DNA of 12,509 bases from Candidatus Mnemosynella bozhongmuii (GTDB taxonomy: Archaea; Halobacteriota; Archaeoglobi; Mnemosynellales; Mnemosynellaceae): positions 1 through 12,509 of the forward strand of contig JACIWD010000008.1 in assembly GCA_014361165.1 (NCBI GenBank), read 5' to 3'. Under the pieces are notes generated by a model that did no database searches, had not been told where the DNA came from, and worked only from the letters and a program-made list of their open reading frames with translations. The position numbers were made by a program, and so were the translations under genes. Shown one piece after another: positions 1 to 6,474 of the stretch. Positions within the stretch are counted from its first letter, which is position 1. Every line of letters starts with the position of its first letter.

Positions 1-1107
1 GTTAAGCTTCTCTCAGAGGCTGAAAAACCTGTTATCATAGCAGGAGGAGGAGTTCACATCTCTGGAGCATACGAAGAGCTTCTTCAGCTTGCGGAACATC
101 TTGTCATCCCTGTTGCAACAACGATAACGGGTAAGGGAAGCATCCCTGAAACGCACCCTCTGAGCCTCGGAGTCGTGGGACTGAATGGAAGGGGTCATGC
201 CAACAAACTTGTTTCAGAGGCAGATCTGATTTTCTTCATAGGCTGTAAAGCCGGGCAGTTTGCAACCTTTAACTGGACTCTTCCAAGAGAGGATGCAAAG
301 ATAATTCACATGGACATTGACCCGAAGGAGATGGGAAGAAACTTCAGAACAGATGTGAAGATTCCCTGCGATGTCAAGCTCGGATTGAGAATGCTGAATG
401 ATGCGCTGAAGGAGAGGGTTGAGAAGAGGAAGCTGGAGGGCTCCGAGGTTGTTGAGAGGATAAGGAAAGCATATCAGGAGTGGTGGAGCACTGTCGAGGA
501 GAAGGTGAACTCTGATGCATCTCCGATGAAACCGCAGAGACTCGTGAAGGAGATAAGCGAGTTTCTCGGAGAAGACGACATATTTGTGAGCGACGCAGCA
601 TATCAGGCTGGCTGGAGTGCCTGCTATCTGACGCTGAAGAGGAGTGGCAGAAGCTACATAACCAACAGGGGTCTTGCCGGAATAGGTTACGGTCTTCCAG
701 CTGCAATCGGAGTTCAGGTTGCAGCAAGAGACAGGCATGTGATAGCAATAACGGGAGATGGCTCATTCGGATACACAGTCGGTGAGATGGAGAGCTGCAT
801 CAGGCACAATCTTCCGATCACTCTGATCATCTTCAACAACCAGTGTTTCGGGTGGATAAAATGGGCTCAGAAGTTATTCTACTGCGACAAGTGCATTTCG
901 GTTGATTTCGCTCAGACCGATTTCGTGAAGATTGCCGAAGGGTATGGGTGGAAGGGCATGAGGATAGAGAGGCCTGATGAGGTGAGGGATGCGCTGAAAG
1001 AGGCAAAGGAGAGCGGAAAGCCAACCCTGATAGATGCTCGCATAGACTTCTTCGAGGCTCCGGTTATTCCGTATGCGGAAGAGGCCAGAAAGAGAGGAAT
1101 CTGCTGA
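1..1107 (+). CDS. Thiamine-diphosphate-dependent enzyme, acetolactate synthase large subunit-like (5' truncated)
   Basis: The reading frame is open from base 1, so the N-terminal domain with the catalytic Glu lies outside the window. 368 residues are visible, against about 550 for the family. The central domain comes first (AGGGVH near residue 15, then VGLNGRGHAN near 58-67). The C-terminal domain has the thiamine-diphosphate/Mg motif, GDGS at visible residues 252-255 and the paired Asn at 279-280, preceded by GYGLPAAIGV. These mark the acetolactate synthase, pyruvate decarboxylase and oxalyl-CoA decarboxylase superfamily. The central domain has IGCKAGQFATFNW where true acetohydroxyacid synthases carry a GxRFDDRVT-type FAD segment. 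I infer it is a paralogue with another 2-oxoacid or acyloin substrate rather than biosynthetic IlvB. No small subunit follows. The TGA stop shares its A with the ATG of the deacetylase gene, so the two are probably translated together. Superfamily sure; substrate unknown. Confidence 0.85.
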   Translation, partial: VKLLSEAEKPVIIAGGGVHISGAYEELLQLAEHLVIPVATTITGKGSIPETHPLSLGVVGLNGRGHANKLVSEADLIFFIGCKAGQFATFNWTLPREDAKIIHMDIDPKEMGRNFRTDVKIPCDVKLGLRMLNDALKERVEKRKLEGSEVVERIRKAYQEWWSTVEEKVNSDASPMKPQRLVKEISEFLGEDDIFVSDAAYQAGWSACYLTLKRSGRSYITNRGLAGIGYGLPAAIGVQVAARDRHVIAITGDGSFGYTVGEMESCIRHNLPITLIIFNNQCFGWIKWAQKLFYCDKCISVDFAQTDFVKIAEGYGWKGMRIERPDEVRDALKEAKESGKPTLIDARIDFFEAPVIPYAEEARKRGIC

Positions 1108-2147
1108 TGAGCTTTCTTCTGATTTACGATGACATCTATCTGAAGCACGAAACAGGTGAGCATCCGGAGAATAAAAAGAGAGTCATCTCCATAATGAGAA
1201 CTCTTCAGAGACTCGGGCTGACGAGAGATATTGAGCTGGAGAAGCCAAGAAAAGCTGAACTGAAGGAGATTTCATACATTCACTCCGAGGATTACATTGA
1301 GGAGGTCAGAAGAATCTGCGCTTCGGGAGGGGGGTATCTTGATTACGATACTCCCCTCTCCCCTCAATCTTTTGAGGTGGCTCTCTACTCAGCAGGAGGA
1401 CTTCTGAAGTGTGTTGAGGAGATGATGGAAAGGGGGGTTCAGAGAGGGATGGCTGTTGTGAGACCTCCGGGGCATCACGCTGAAATAAATGCGGGAATGG
1501 GCTTCTGCATCTTCAACAATGCTGCGATTGCAGCAAGACATCTTCAGTATCGCTACGGTCTGAGGAAGATTCTCATAATAGACTGGGATGTGCATCATGG
1601 CAACGGAACACAGCATGCATTCTACTATGATCCGAATGTTCTTTTCTTCTCAGTCCACCAGAGTCCGTTCTATCCGGGAACAGGGAAGGCTCATGAGGTC
1701 GGAAGCGGAGATGGAGAGGGTTTCACGGTGAACGTCCCTCTTCCCGCAGGATGCACGAATTCTGTTTACACTCTTGTCTTCGAGGAAATCCTCTCACCCA
1801 TTTTTCAGGATTTCTCTCCTGAATTCGTTCTGATCTCAGCAGGATTTGATGCACACTTCCTCGATCCAATCGGTGGAATGGATCTGACTTCAGAGGGATT
1901 TGCCCAGATGTCCGAAATCGTGAGAGACCTCTCGAAATCTCTGAGAGGAGTTGCCCTTGTTCTCGAAGGAGGCTATAATCCAGATGCTCTCGGTTACTCT
2001 GTCGCGAAGACTGTTAAAGTCTTCAGCGAAAGCGAGGCTGATTTCGAGGAACCATACACGCCACCTGTCGACAGAATATCTCAGAAAGCTTTCGAAGCCA
2101 TAAAAGAGGTCATGAGGATTCAGAAGAATTACTGGAATCTTGCATGA
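1107..2147 (+). CDS. Histone deacetylase-family (AcuC/HDAC-like) zinc amidohydrolase
   Basis: This is a complete 346-residue protein of the arginase/deacetylase fold, expected to remove acetyl groups from lysine side chains, polyamines or other N-acetyl substrates using zinc. Visible motifs are RPPGHHAE with the His pair 123-124 (charge relay), DWDVHHGNGTQH with zinc ligands Asp161 and His163, GFDAH with the third ligand Asp248, and EGGYN with the transition-state Tyr290. Every catalytic position of class I/II deacetylases is present and the length is normal, so it should be active. The start ATG overlaps the upstream stop by 1 bp. An AGAGG element at 1093-1097 lies 9 nt before it. The 3' end overlaps the convergent cca gene by 19 bp. 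Archaeal targets could include Alba-type chromatin proteins or acyl-CoA synthetases; nothing in the sequence decides this. Pairing with a thiamine-diphosphate enzyme suggests a metabolic rather than chromatin role, which is inference. Confidence 0.93.
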   Translation: MSFLLIYDDIYLKHETGEHPENKKRVISIMRTLQRLGLTRDIELEKPRKAELKEISYIHSEDYIEEVRRICASGGGYLDYDTPLSPQSFEVALYSAGGLLKCVEEMMERGVQRGMAVVRPPGHHAEINAGMGFCIFNNAAIAARHLQYRYGLRKILIIDWDVHHGNGTQHAFYYDPNVLFFSVHQSPFYPGTGKAHEVGSGDGEGFTVNVPLPAGCTNSVYTLVFEEILSPIFQDFSPEFVLISAGFDAHFLDPIGGMDLTSEGFAQMSEIVRDLSKSLRGVALVLEGGYNPDALGYSVAKTVKVFSESEADFEEPYTPPVDRISQKAFEAIKEVMRIQKNYWNLA

Positions 2148-3439
2148 AAGAACTCCGAGAGGAACTCTGAAAACTCATCATAAACTCCAAGAATCTCCTC
2201 GTTGCTCAGGATTTTGAAGGATGAATTCTTTAGATTCCTGCCTGTGGAACAGTTTTTCATTTCTTCCCTGAGAGCATCTCTCGCATCTGTGTATTTTCTC
2301 TCCCTTTCAGCAACATATCTTCCGTTCTCTATGTAAACAATTCTGTGCTTTTTCTTGAATCTCTCGGCATGAACTTCCTGAGTGAAGAAGGGGCCGAGGT
2401 GCTTCTCGATTTTCGGAAGTTTCCAGACCTCCAGCTCAATAAGAAGGGCCGGCTTCTGAGAATAGTGAACTGCTGATCTGAGAACTCTGAAGCCATTTCT
2501 CTGGAGCATTGAGCAGATCGATTCCTGAGCCTTTCTGAGCTGGGGATAGATTATCTCCTCAAGGCCCTGAGCATCCCATAGGATGAGGACTGTGAGAGTT
2601 CCTCTCTCCCTCATCCTCTCCTTTATCTCCTCTCTGCTGAGAACCCTCTTCTCAGGGAAGAAGAACTTCAGCGAGGGATTGCTGAGAAATTCTCTCGCGG
2701 CATCCACGAACTTTGCCATAGAATCCAGCGAGACTGCTGCGGCTGCGTTTCTCTTTGGATCAACAGGGTCTATAACAATCAGCGGGTCTCTTCCGTCATA
2801 ATTTCCGTGTCCCTCTATGTCTATCCTCGTCCCTTTTCTCCACTTTCTCGCAGCCTTAAGAGTTTCAAGGAATGAGCCATAATAGAGAATCAGAAGTTCG
2901 CAGAGAAAACCTGAAAATCCCTGAACCTTTGATTCCGCTCCGTAAACACCAATTCCCTTCATGAACTGCTTCAGGAGAAGAACTTCATCCTCAAGTCCCT
3001 TTATCCTTTCCTTCAGATAGGCGTTGTGGAATGGAGTTCTGTCGACAGCGGAGATTCTCTTGGAGGGATCATCTATCTTGAAGCACGGAACTATGTCAAC
3101 GCTCCACTCTCCTATCTTCGCTCTGATGTACGGGTGCTCTGCATACATCTCCTCGTAGTCCTCGGAAACTTTCCTTGCAATCTCAAGTCCTATCCTCTCC
3201 ATCTCCTCCTCTTTCACAGAGGGTGGAAAGAGAATGAAGACATCGAGTTCCCTGTTACCGGAAAGCCATGTGTCTCTTGCGGCTGAACCGACAAGCTGAA
3301 TTTCAACAGGAATGCTCAGCTCTTTCGTCAGCTCTCCGAGCCTCCTCATCACCTCTTCAGCCACTCTCTTCATTTCCTCTCTCTCTTCTTTACCCGGTTT
3401 TATCCTTCTGAGGACCTCCTCAAGCACTTCCTCAATCAT
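2129..3439 (-). CDS. cca: CCA tRNA nucleotidyltransferase, archaeal class I
   Basis: This 436-residue enzyme adds or repairs the 3'-terminal CCA of tRNA from CTP and ATP without a nucleic acid template. The nucleotidyltransferase signature is near the N-terminus: GS at 51-52, then Glu64 and Asp66 in ELDVFILFP, with the third carboxylate Asp115 in WSVDIVPCF. The A. fulgidus enzyme uses E59, D61 and D110, so all three positions carry a constant +5 offset, and its length (about 437) matches. The segment from about 118 to 145 (PCFKIDD through TPFHNAYLKERI) is typical of the class I archaeal type. The start ATG at 3439 has a GGTGA Shine-Dalgarno 6 nt upstream on the minus strand. The gene is second in an operon after thpR, overlapping it by 8 bp, and runs convergently into the deacetylase gene with a 19-bp overlap. 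No terminator-like T run was seen at that junction. Confidence 0.97.
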   Translation of the reverse strand: MIEEVLEEVLRRIKPGKEEREEMKRVAEEVMRRLGELTKELSIPVEIQLVGSAARDTWLSGNRELDVFILFPPSVKEEEMERIGLEIARKVSEDYEEMYAEHPYIRAKIGEWSVDIVPCFKIDDPSKRISAVDRTPFHNAYLKERIKGLEDEVLLLKQFMKGIGVYGAESKVQGFSGFLCELLILYYGSFLETLKAARKWRKGTRIDIEGHGNYDGRDPLIVIDPVDPKRNAAAAVSLDSMAKFVDAAREFLSNPSLKFFFPEKRVLSREEIKERMRERGTLTVLILWDAQGLEEIIYPQLRKAQESICSMLQRNGFRVLRSAVHYSQKPALLIELEVWKLPKIEKHLGPFFTQEVHAERFKKKHRIVYIENGRYVAERERKYTDARDALREEMKNCSTGRNLKNSSFKILSNEEILGVYDEFSEFLSEFFHARFQ

Positions 3440-3977
3440 GGAGTCTCACCGATTTCAGAGGTTCATAAACAGCTCCCGTTCTCAGAAGCGTGCTCTTCAT
3501 GAGCTCGATGCTCTCAACTCTCATCTCTCCGCCCTGGAACTCCATTCCCCTGACTCTCCCAATGAGATCATCTCTTTCCGAAGGGCTAAGGTATTTTATC
3601 CTTGCAATCGTCACATGCGGATGGAATGCTCTTTTCTCCTTCGGGAAACCGAGTTCAGAGGTTACTCTCTCGACCTCCTGATGAACTTCTCCGAAATCTC
3701 CGCTTGCTCCAGCCCAGAGAACCCTCGGAACTCTCTCGTTCGGAAAGACTCCGAGATCGCTAACTCTGATCGTGAAGCTTTTCGCTCTGATCTCATCCAT
3801 CTTCTCCATCAGCCTTCTGAGCCTCGGTTCCTCAACTTCTCCGAGGAATTTGAGGGTTATGTGCATGCTCTCGGGTTTGACGAACTTCAGGGGAAGGTCT
3901 TCAAAGTTCTTCTGAAGTTTTTCGAGCTCCCTTTTTATCTCTTCACTGAGATTAACTGCTATGAAGCACCTTACCAT
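3432..3977 (-). CDS. thpR: RNA 2',3'-cyclic phosphodiesterase / 2'-5' RNA ligase family
   Basis: The gene encodes a 181-residue member of the 2H phosphoesterase superfamily (LigT/ThpR). Family members open 2',3'-cyclic phosphates to 2'-phosphates and can reversibly join tRNA halves through 2'-5' bonds in vitro. Both catalytic H-x-T motifs are present: HIT at residues 39-41 and HVT at 121-123, about 80 residues apart as usual. The N-terminus MVRCFIAVNL is a family-typical first strand. The frame extends 11 codons upstream to 4010, but I chose the ATG at 3975-3977 because a GAGGAG Shine-Dalgarno lies 7 nt before it and homologues begin here. It is the first gene of an operon with cca (8-bp overlap), suggesting a joint role in tRNA 3'-end maintenance, though the cellular substrate of archaeal ThpR is not settled. 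It is divergent from the AAA ATPase gene across a 65-bp promoter region. Confidence 0.95.
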   Translation of the reverse strand: MVRCFIAVNLSEEIKRELEKLQKNFEDLPLKFVKPESMHITLKFLGEVEEPRLRRLMEKMDEIRAKSFTIRVSDLGVFPNERVPRVLWAGASGDFGEVHQEVERVTSELGFPKEKRAFHPHVTIARIKYLSPSERDDLIGRVRGMEFQGGEMRVESIELMKSTLLRTGAVYEPLKSVRLHD

Positions 3978-4042
3978 TTTACCACTCCTCTCTATCAGAT
4001 GCGTTATCATTTAATACTTCTCAAAGATTTAGAATATTTGGA
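3978..4042. promoter_or_regulatory. Divergent promoter region, thpR-cca / AAA ATPase
   Basis: This 65-bp A/T-rich spacer must hold both promoters. For the plus-strand gene, TTTAATAC at 4009-4016 is a TATA-box candidate about 27-30 bp before the ATG at 4043, implying a leaderless transcript, and no Shine-Dalgarno precedes that ATG. For the minus strand, an A/T-rich stretch at 4026-4038 could serve as TATA and leave a short leader that contains the thpR GAGGAG site. A tandem TATCAG-N4-GTTATCA motif at 3993-4009 matches one upstream of the winged-helix gene at 6326-6342 and may be an operator. All assignments are by eye and spacing only. Confidence 0.5.
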
Positions 4043-5104
4043 ATGAAGAGCAAGAATGTGGCAAAGGCAAGATATCTGATTCTCAGACCGGCAGGCTATC
4101 CAATGAAGAGCTCATATCACGAGTATCCTGAAATATCTGAATACAGGGTTTTTGAGTTCTACGCCAAGGAGCAGTGGCAGGGAATAAGGGTGAAAAAGGG
4201 AGATTATCTCTTCGACTCGAGAATGTTTCCTGATTTCGCATTTCTTGTTGTGGATGTCGAGCCTCCCAACTCGGAGATTTCCTTCAGCACGAAAATCATT
4301 GTTGATGTCAGAGAAGAGCAGGTGATTCTTCCGAAAACGAAAGGAGTGAAGATGAGTGACATCATCGGTCAGGAGAGAGCAAAGAGGCAGTGCAGAATAA
4401 TAAAGAAATATCTGGAAGAACCGCAGAAATTTGGAGAATGGGCACCGAAAAACATTCTCTTCTATGGACCTCCCGGAACAGGGAAGACCATGATGGCAAA
4501 GGCTCTTGCATCCGAGAGCAGCTCCCCAATCATGCTCATAAAGGGAACAAGCCTCATAGGAGAGCATGTCGGAGAGGGAGCTCAGAGAATTCATTCACTC
4601 TATGAGAAGGCGAAGAGTCTCGCTCCGTGCATCATCTTCATTGATGAGATAGATGCCATAGCGATAGACAGAAGGTATCAGGATCTCAGAGGAGATGTCT
4701 CTGAAATAGTGAATGCTCTTCTGACCGAAATGGACGGAATAGATGAGAGAGAAGGTGTGTGCACAATAGCCTCAACAAACAGAATAGAGTTTCTTGATGA
4801 GGCGGTCAGAAGCAGATTTGAGGAGGAGGTTGAGTTCACACTTCCCAATGAGAAGGAAAGAGCTGAGATCCTGAGACTGTATCTCTCAAGGTCTCCTGTG
4901 AAGGTCTCGGAGGATGTTGATGTTGAGAAAATTGCGAAGATGACTGAAGGATTTTCAGGAAGAGATCTTGTGGAGAAGGTTCTCAAGAAAGCAATTCACG
5001 AGGCAATCATCGAGGACTCTGAACTGAGGATGGATCATCTCCTTGAAGCTCTGAAGAAGGTTCAGAAGAAGGGTAAAGATGCACCAAAGCACATGTTCGT
5101 CTGA
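4043..5104 (+). CDS. AAA+ ATPase, proteasome-regulatory-subunit-like (PAN/CDC48-related, short form)
   Basis: This 353-residue protein has an uncharacterised N-terminal domain (about 1-100) and one AAA+ module. Walker A is GPPGTGKT at 142-149, Walker B IIFIDE at 197-202, sensor-1 Asn246 in ASTN, and the second region of homology around 251-262 has R256 and R258 in the arginine-finger area. The motor resembles proteasomal unfoldases and the methanogen MJ1494-type single-AAA protein, not a two-domain CDC48. Pore loop 1 reads HVGEGA (from residue 175), with His where these unfoldases normally have an aromatic residue. The last three residues, M-F-V, are a hydrophobic-aromatic-X ending loosely like the HbYX motif of proteasome activators. 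The start is probably leaderless at ATG 4043; a second ATG at 4103 is possible. The 3' end overlaps the next gene by 26 bp. An unfoldase or remodelling role is inferred; the substrate is unknown. Confidence 0.88.
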   Translation: MKSKNVAKARYLILRPAGYPMKSSYHEYPEISEYRVFEFYAKEQWQGIRVKKGDYLFDSRMFPDFAFLVVDVEPPNSEISFSTKIIVDVREEQVILPKTKGVKMSDIIGQERAKRQCRIIKKYLEEPQKFGEWAPKNILFYGPPGTGKTMMAKALASESSSPIMLIKGTSLIGEHVGEGAQRIHSLYEKAKSLAPCIIFIDEIDAIAIDRRYQDLRGDVSEIVNALLTEMDGIDEREGVCTIASTNRIEFLDEAVRSRFEEEVEFTLPNEKERAEILRLYLSRSPVKVSEDVDVEKIAKMTEGFSGRDLVEKVLKKAIHEAIIEDSELRMDHLLEALKKVQKKGKDAPKHMFV

Positions 5105-5762
5105 GAGGCTGAGAGATTTTCTTGAAGACTTCTCTGAGAAGTATCCCGAGCTCATTGAATTTTGCACGAGAGTTCTCGAATCCAGGAGATATGGCGGAAA
5201 TGTCATTCTCATGATTGTTGATGCCGGAATAACCTCAACAGGTGTGAATTATTTTTCAGTCGTCGTGCCAAGGGTTCTGAAATTCAGAGACACGTTCATT
5301 CTCACAGGAGAGATCTCCGAACTAAGAGATATTCTTTCAAGAGACCCGGATGATTTCCTCAAAATCTGGAAGAACAGGAGAAGTTATGAAGTTATCAGAG
5401 GAATTTCAGAGGTTCTTCTGAGGTTTGGTGATGGTGTCGAGGCTCTGAGAAACTGGGCATTCCGCACCTCGCTCCCCTCGTGGAGGGATGACCCGATGTC
5501 TTTCAGAGGTGTTGGAATAAACACCTTTCAGTATCTCAGAATGATGGGCGGAATTGACACAGTCATGCCGGACAGGATCGTAAGGTCATTTCTATCCCAT
5601 TTCTTCGAACTTCCATCAAATTCCCTCGACTTCATAATTTTCGCTGAAAGAGTTGCCAGAGAAGCCGGTTTCAGAGCGGTCGATCTCTGCTGGATTGCAT
5701 GGCTCTCGAAGTATGATGAGGAGAGGCGGAGAAGATATATGGAGATTCTCTCTGAAATTTAA
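5079..5762 (+). CDS. Uncharacterised protein with apparent HhH-GPD (DNA glycosylase-like) core
   Basis: This 227-residue protein is not one I recognise by family name. Residues about 140-170 read like the helix-hairpin-helix plus catalytic-Asp segment of base-excision glycosylases: a GVG hairpin at 144-146, then MPDRIVRSF with Asp165, about 20 residues after the hairpin, where the HhH-GPD superfamily has its VDTHV-type Asp. A C-terminal helix rich in aromatics follows (AVDLCWIAWL, about 200-209). There is no Lys in the hairpin and no four-cysteine iron-sulfur motif, so it would be monofunctional or structural if real. The start ATG lies inside the AAA gene, 26 bp before that gene's end, behind an AGAAGGG-like site. 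The overlap implies coupled translation and perhaps joint action with the ATPase. It ends 4 bp from the convergent regulator. The coding call is firm; the fold is a moderate-confidence reading of motifs. Confidence 0.8.
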   Translation: MHQSTCSSERLRDFLEDFSEKYPELIEFCTRVLESRRYGGNVILMIVDAGITSTGVNYFSVVVPRVLKFRDTFILTGEISELRDILSRDPDDFLKIWKNRRSYEVIRGISEVLLRFGDGVEALRNWAFRTSLPSWRDDPMSFRGVGINTFQYLRMMGGIDTVMPDRIVRSFLSHFFELPSNSLDFIIFAERVAREAGFRAVDLCWIAWLSKYDEERRRRYMEILSEI

Positions 5763-5766
5763 GCAA

Positions 5767-6321
5767 TCAAAAAAGCTTTTTCTGCCTGAACTTTTGATAA
5801 ACTCCTTTCATTCCGGTGAGATCTCTCACGATAGATGAGAGAACTGCCAGAGAATCCTGAAGAACTTCTGAATCGTCTCCGGAGAAGCGGTACAACCTTT
5901 CATTCTCTGCAATCTTCAAACCGCTTTTTATGTATTCCTTCCTCTCCTCTTCCGGTAAAATCGAGATTCCCTTTCCTCTTGGATTTATTCCTGCTTTTTC
6001 CAGCTCTCTCTCTGTAAGAGCTCTGTTCAGAATTTTCATGAGGATAAAAACTCCTGTTGCATCGCGCCTCTCCTCATCAACCCTCTCAAGCTCTCTTCTC
6101 ACAAGCGAGTAGATGTCGGAGTCAACAAGGGAGCTGAGGGAGAAGAGCTTCACAGGTGGAACATCTCTCTCCTCAAGAATTCCGAGATCTCTCAGAGCCT
6201 TCAGATATCCGGTTAGCGTGAGTCTGTGAATTTTCTCGCCTTTTTTCTCAAGTTCTCTCGAAATAGAGCTTATCGACTTTTCTCCATCTTTCAAAATCTC
6301 CTTTATCCTGTCGTACAGCAT
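5767..6321 (-). CDS. Winged-helix DNA-binding protein, probable transcription regulator
   Basis: This 184-residue protein has an N-terminal winged helix-turn-helix (about 1-60): helix SISSISREL near 17-24, a recognition-helix candidate TLTGYLKALRDLG near 35-47, and a wing after ILEERD. The rest (about 65-165) is helical and charged, probably for dimerisation or effector sensing; no ligand motif is recognised. The C-terminus is basic and ends QKKLF. The ATG at 6321 has no Shine-Dalgarno, and a minus-strand A/T element (CTTTATCA, 6354-6347) sits about 27 bp upstream, fitting a leaderless transcript. That element is part of a cluster of TTATCA/TGATAA half-sites, so autoregulation is likely. It faces away from nrdD across 153 bp and may also control the ribonucleotide reductase operon. 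No named family can be assigned. Confidence 0.85.
   Translation of the reverse strand: MLYDRIKEILKDGEKSISSISRELEKKGEKIHRLTLTGYLKALRDLGILEERDVPPVKLFSLSSLVDSDIYSLVRRELERVDEERRDATGVFILMKILNRALTERELEKAGINPRGKGISILPEEERKEYIKSGLKIAENERLYRFSGDDSEVLQDSLAVLSSIVRDLTGMKGVYQKFRQKKLF
5769..5781. terminator. Possible bidirectional oligo-T terminator
   Basis: A 12-bp perfect palindrome, AAAAAGCTTTTT (5770-5781), lies at the meeting point of two convergent genes. It gives five T residues on the plus strand shortly after the stop at 5762 and six on the minus strand (5769-5774) at the end of the regulator gene. Archaeal transcription commonly ends at T runs, so it could stop RNA polymerase from both sides. 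The minus-strand T run includes the last codons of the regulator, so the part may be fortuitous. Confidence 0.4.
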
Positions 6322-6322
6322 G

Positions 6323-6376
6323 CTTTATCAGTTTTGTTATCAGAGTTGATAAAGATTGTTGCCCATTTGTTATCAG
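6323..6376. promoter_or_regulatory. Operator-like cluster of TTATCA/TGATAA half-sites
   Basis: Four half-sites occur in 51 bp: TTATCA at 6325-6330 and 6337-6342, TGATAA at 6347-6352, and TTATCA at 6370-6375. The middle pair forms a palindrome, TTATCA-N4-TGATAA (6337-6352). The outer pair CTTTATCA/TGATAAAG (6323-6330 and 6347-6354) is an 8-bp perfect inverted repeat. An 11-bp direct repeat, TTTGTTATCAG, recurs at 6333 and 6366, exactly 33 bp apart, about three helical turns. The cluster covers the presumed TATA region of the winged-helix gene. I infer an operator, most simply for that protein. Confidence 0.6.
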
Positions 6377-6417
6377 TTCTGAGAAAAATCATTCACCAGA
6401 TTCGCATATTCTGTCAG

Positions 6418-6465
6418 TTAAAAAAGATTTATTTTCCATGGAAGTGAAAAGAAAGAGTGGAGGTG
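6418..6465 (+). promoter_or_regulatory. nrdD promoter candidate and Shine-Dalgarno site
   Basis: An A/T-rich stretch at 6418-6435, including TTTATTTT at 6428-6435, is a TATA-box candidate that would place transcription start near 6450-6457. A strong Shine-Dalgarno, GGAGGTG, lies at 6459-6465 and is 9 nt before the ATG at 6475. This site decides the start. The upstream in-frame GTG at 6457 lies immediately next to and overlapping the ribosome site, and cannot use it. Confidence 0.6.
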
Positions 6466-6474
6466 TTGGATTCT

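Noticed and set aside
3312..4046. A 244-codon open frame on the plus strand
   Set aside because: It lies antisense to cca and thpR, both of which have complete family motifs; its translation is Ser/Leu/Phe-rich, as expected for the antisense of GA-rich genes.
5767..5784. QKKLF at the C-terminus of the winged-helix protein as a PCNA-interacting (PIP) motif
   Set aside because: The normal spacing Q-x-x-hydrophobic-x-x-aromatic is not met; only Q, L and F in a short basic tail are present.
6457..6474. GTG at 6457 as the nrdD start
   Set aside because: The GGAGGTG Shine-Dalgarno at 6459-6465 lies directly on it and is correctly spaced for the ATG at 6475.
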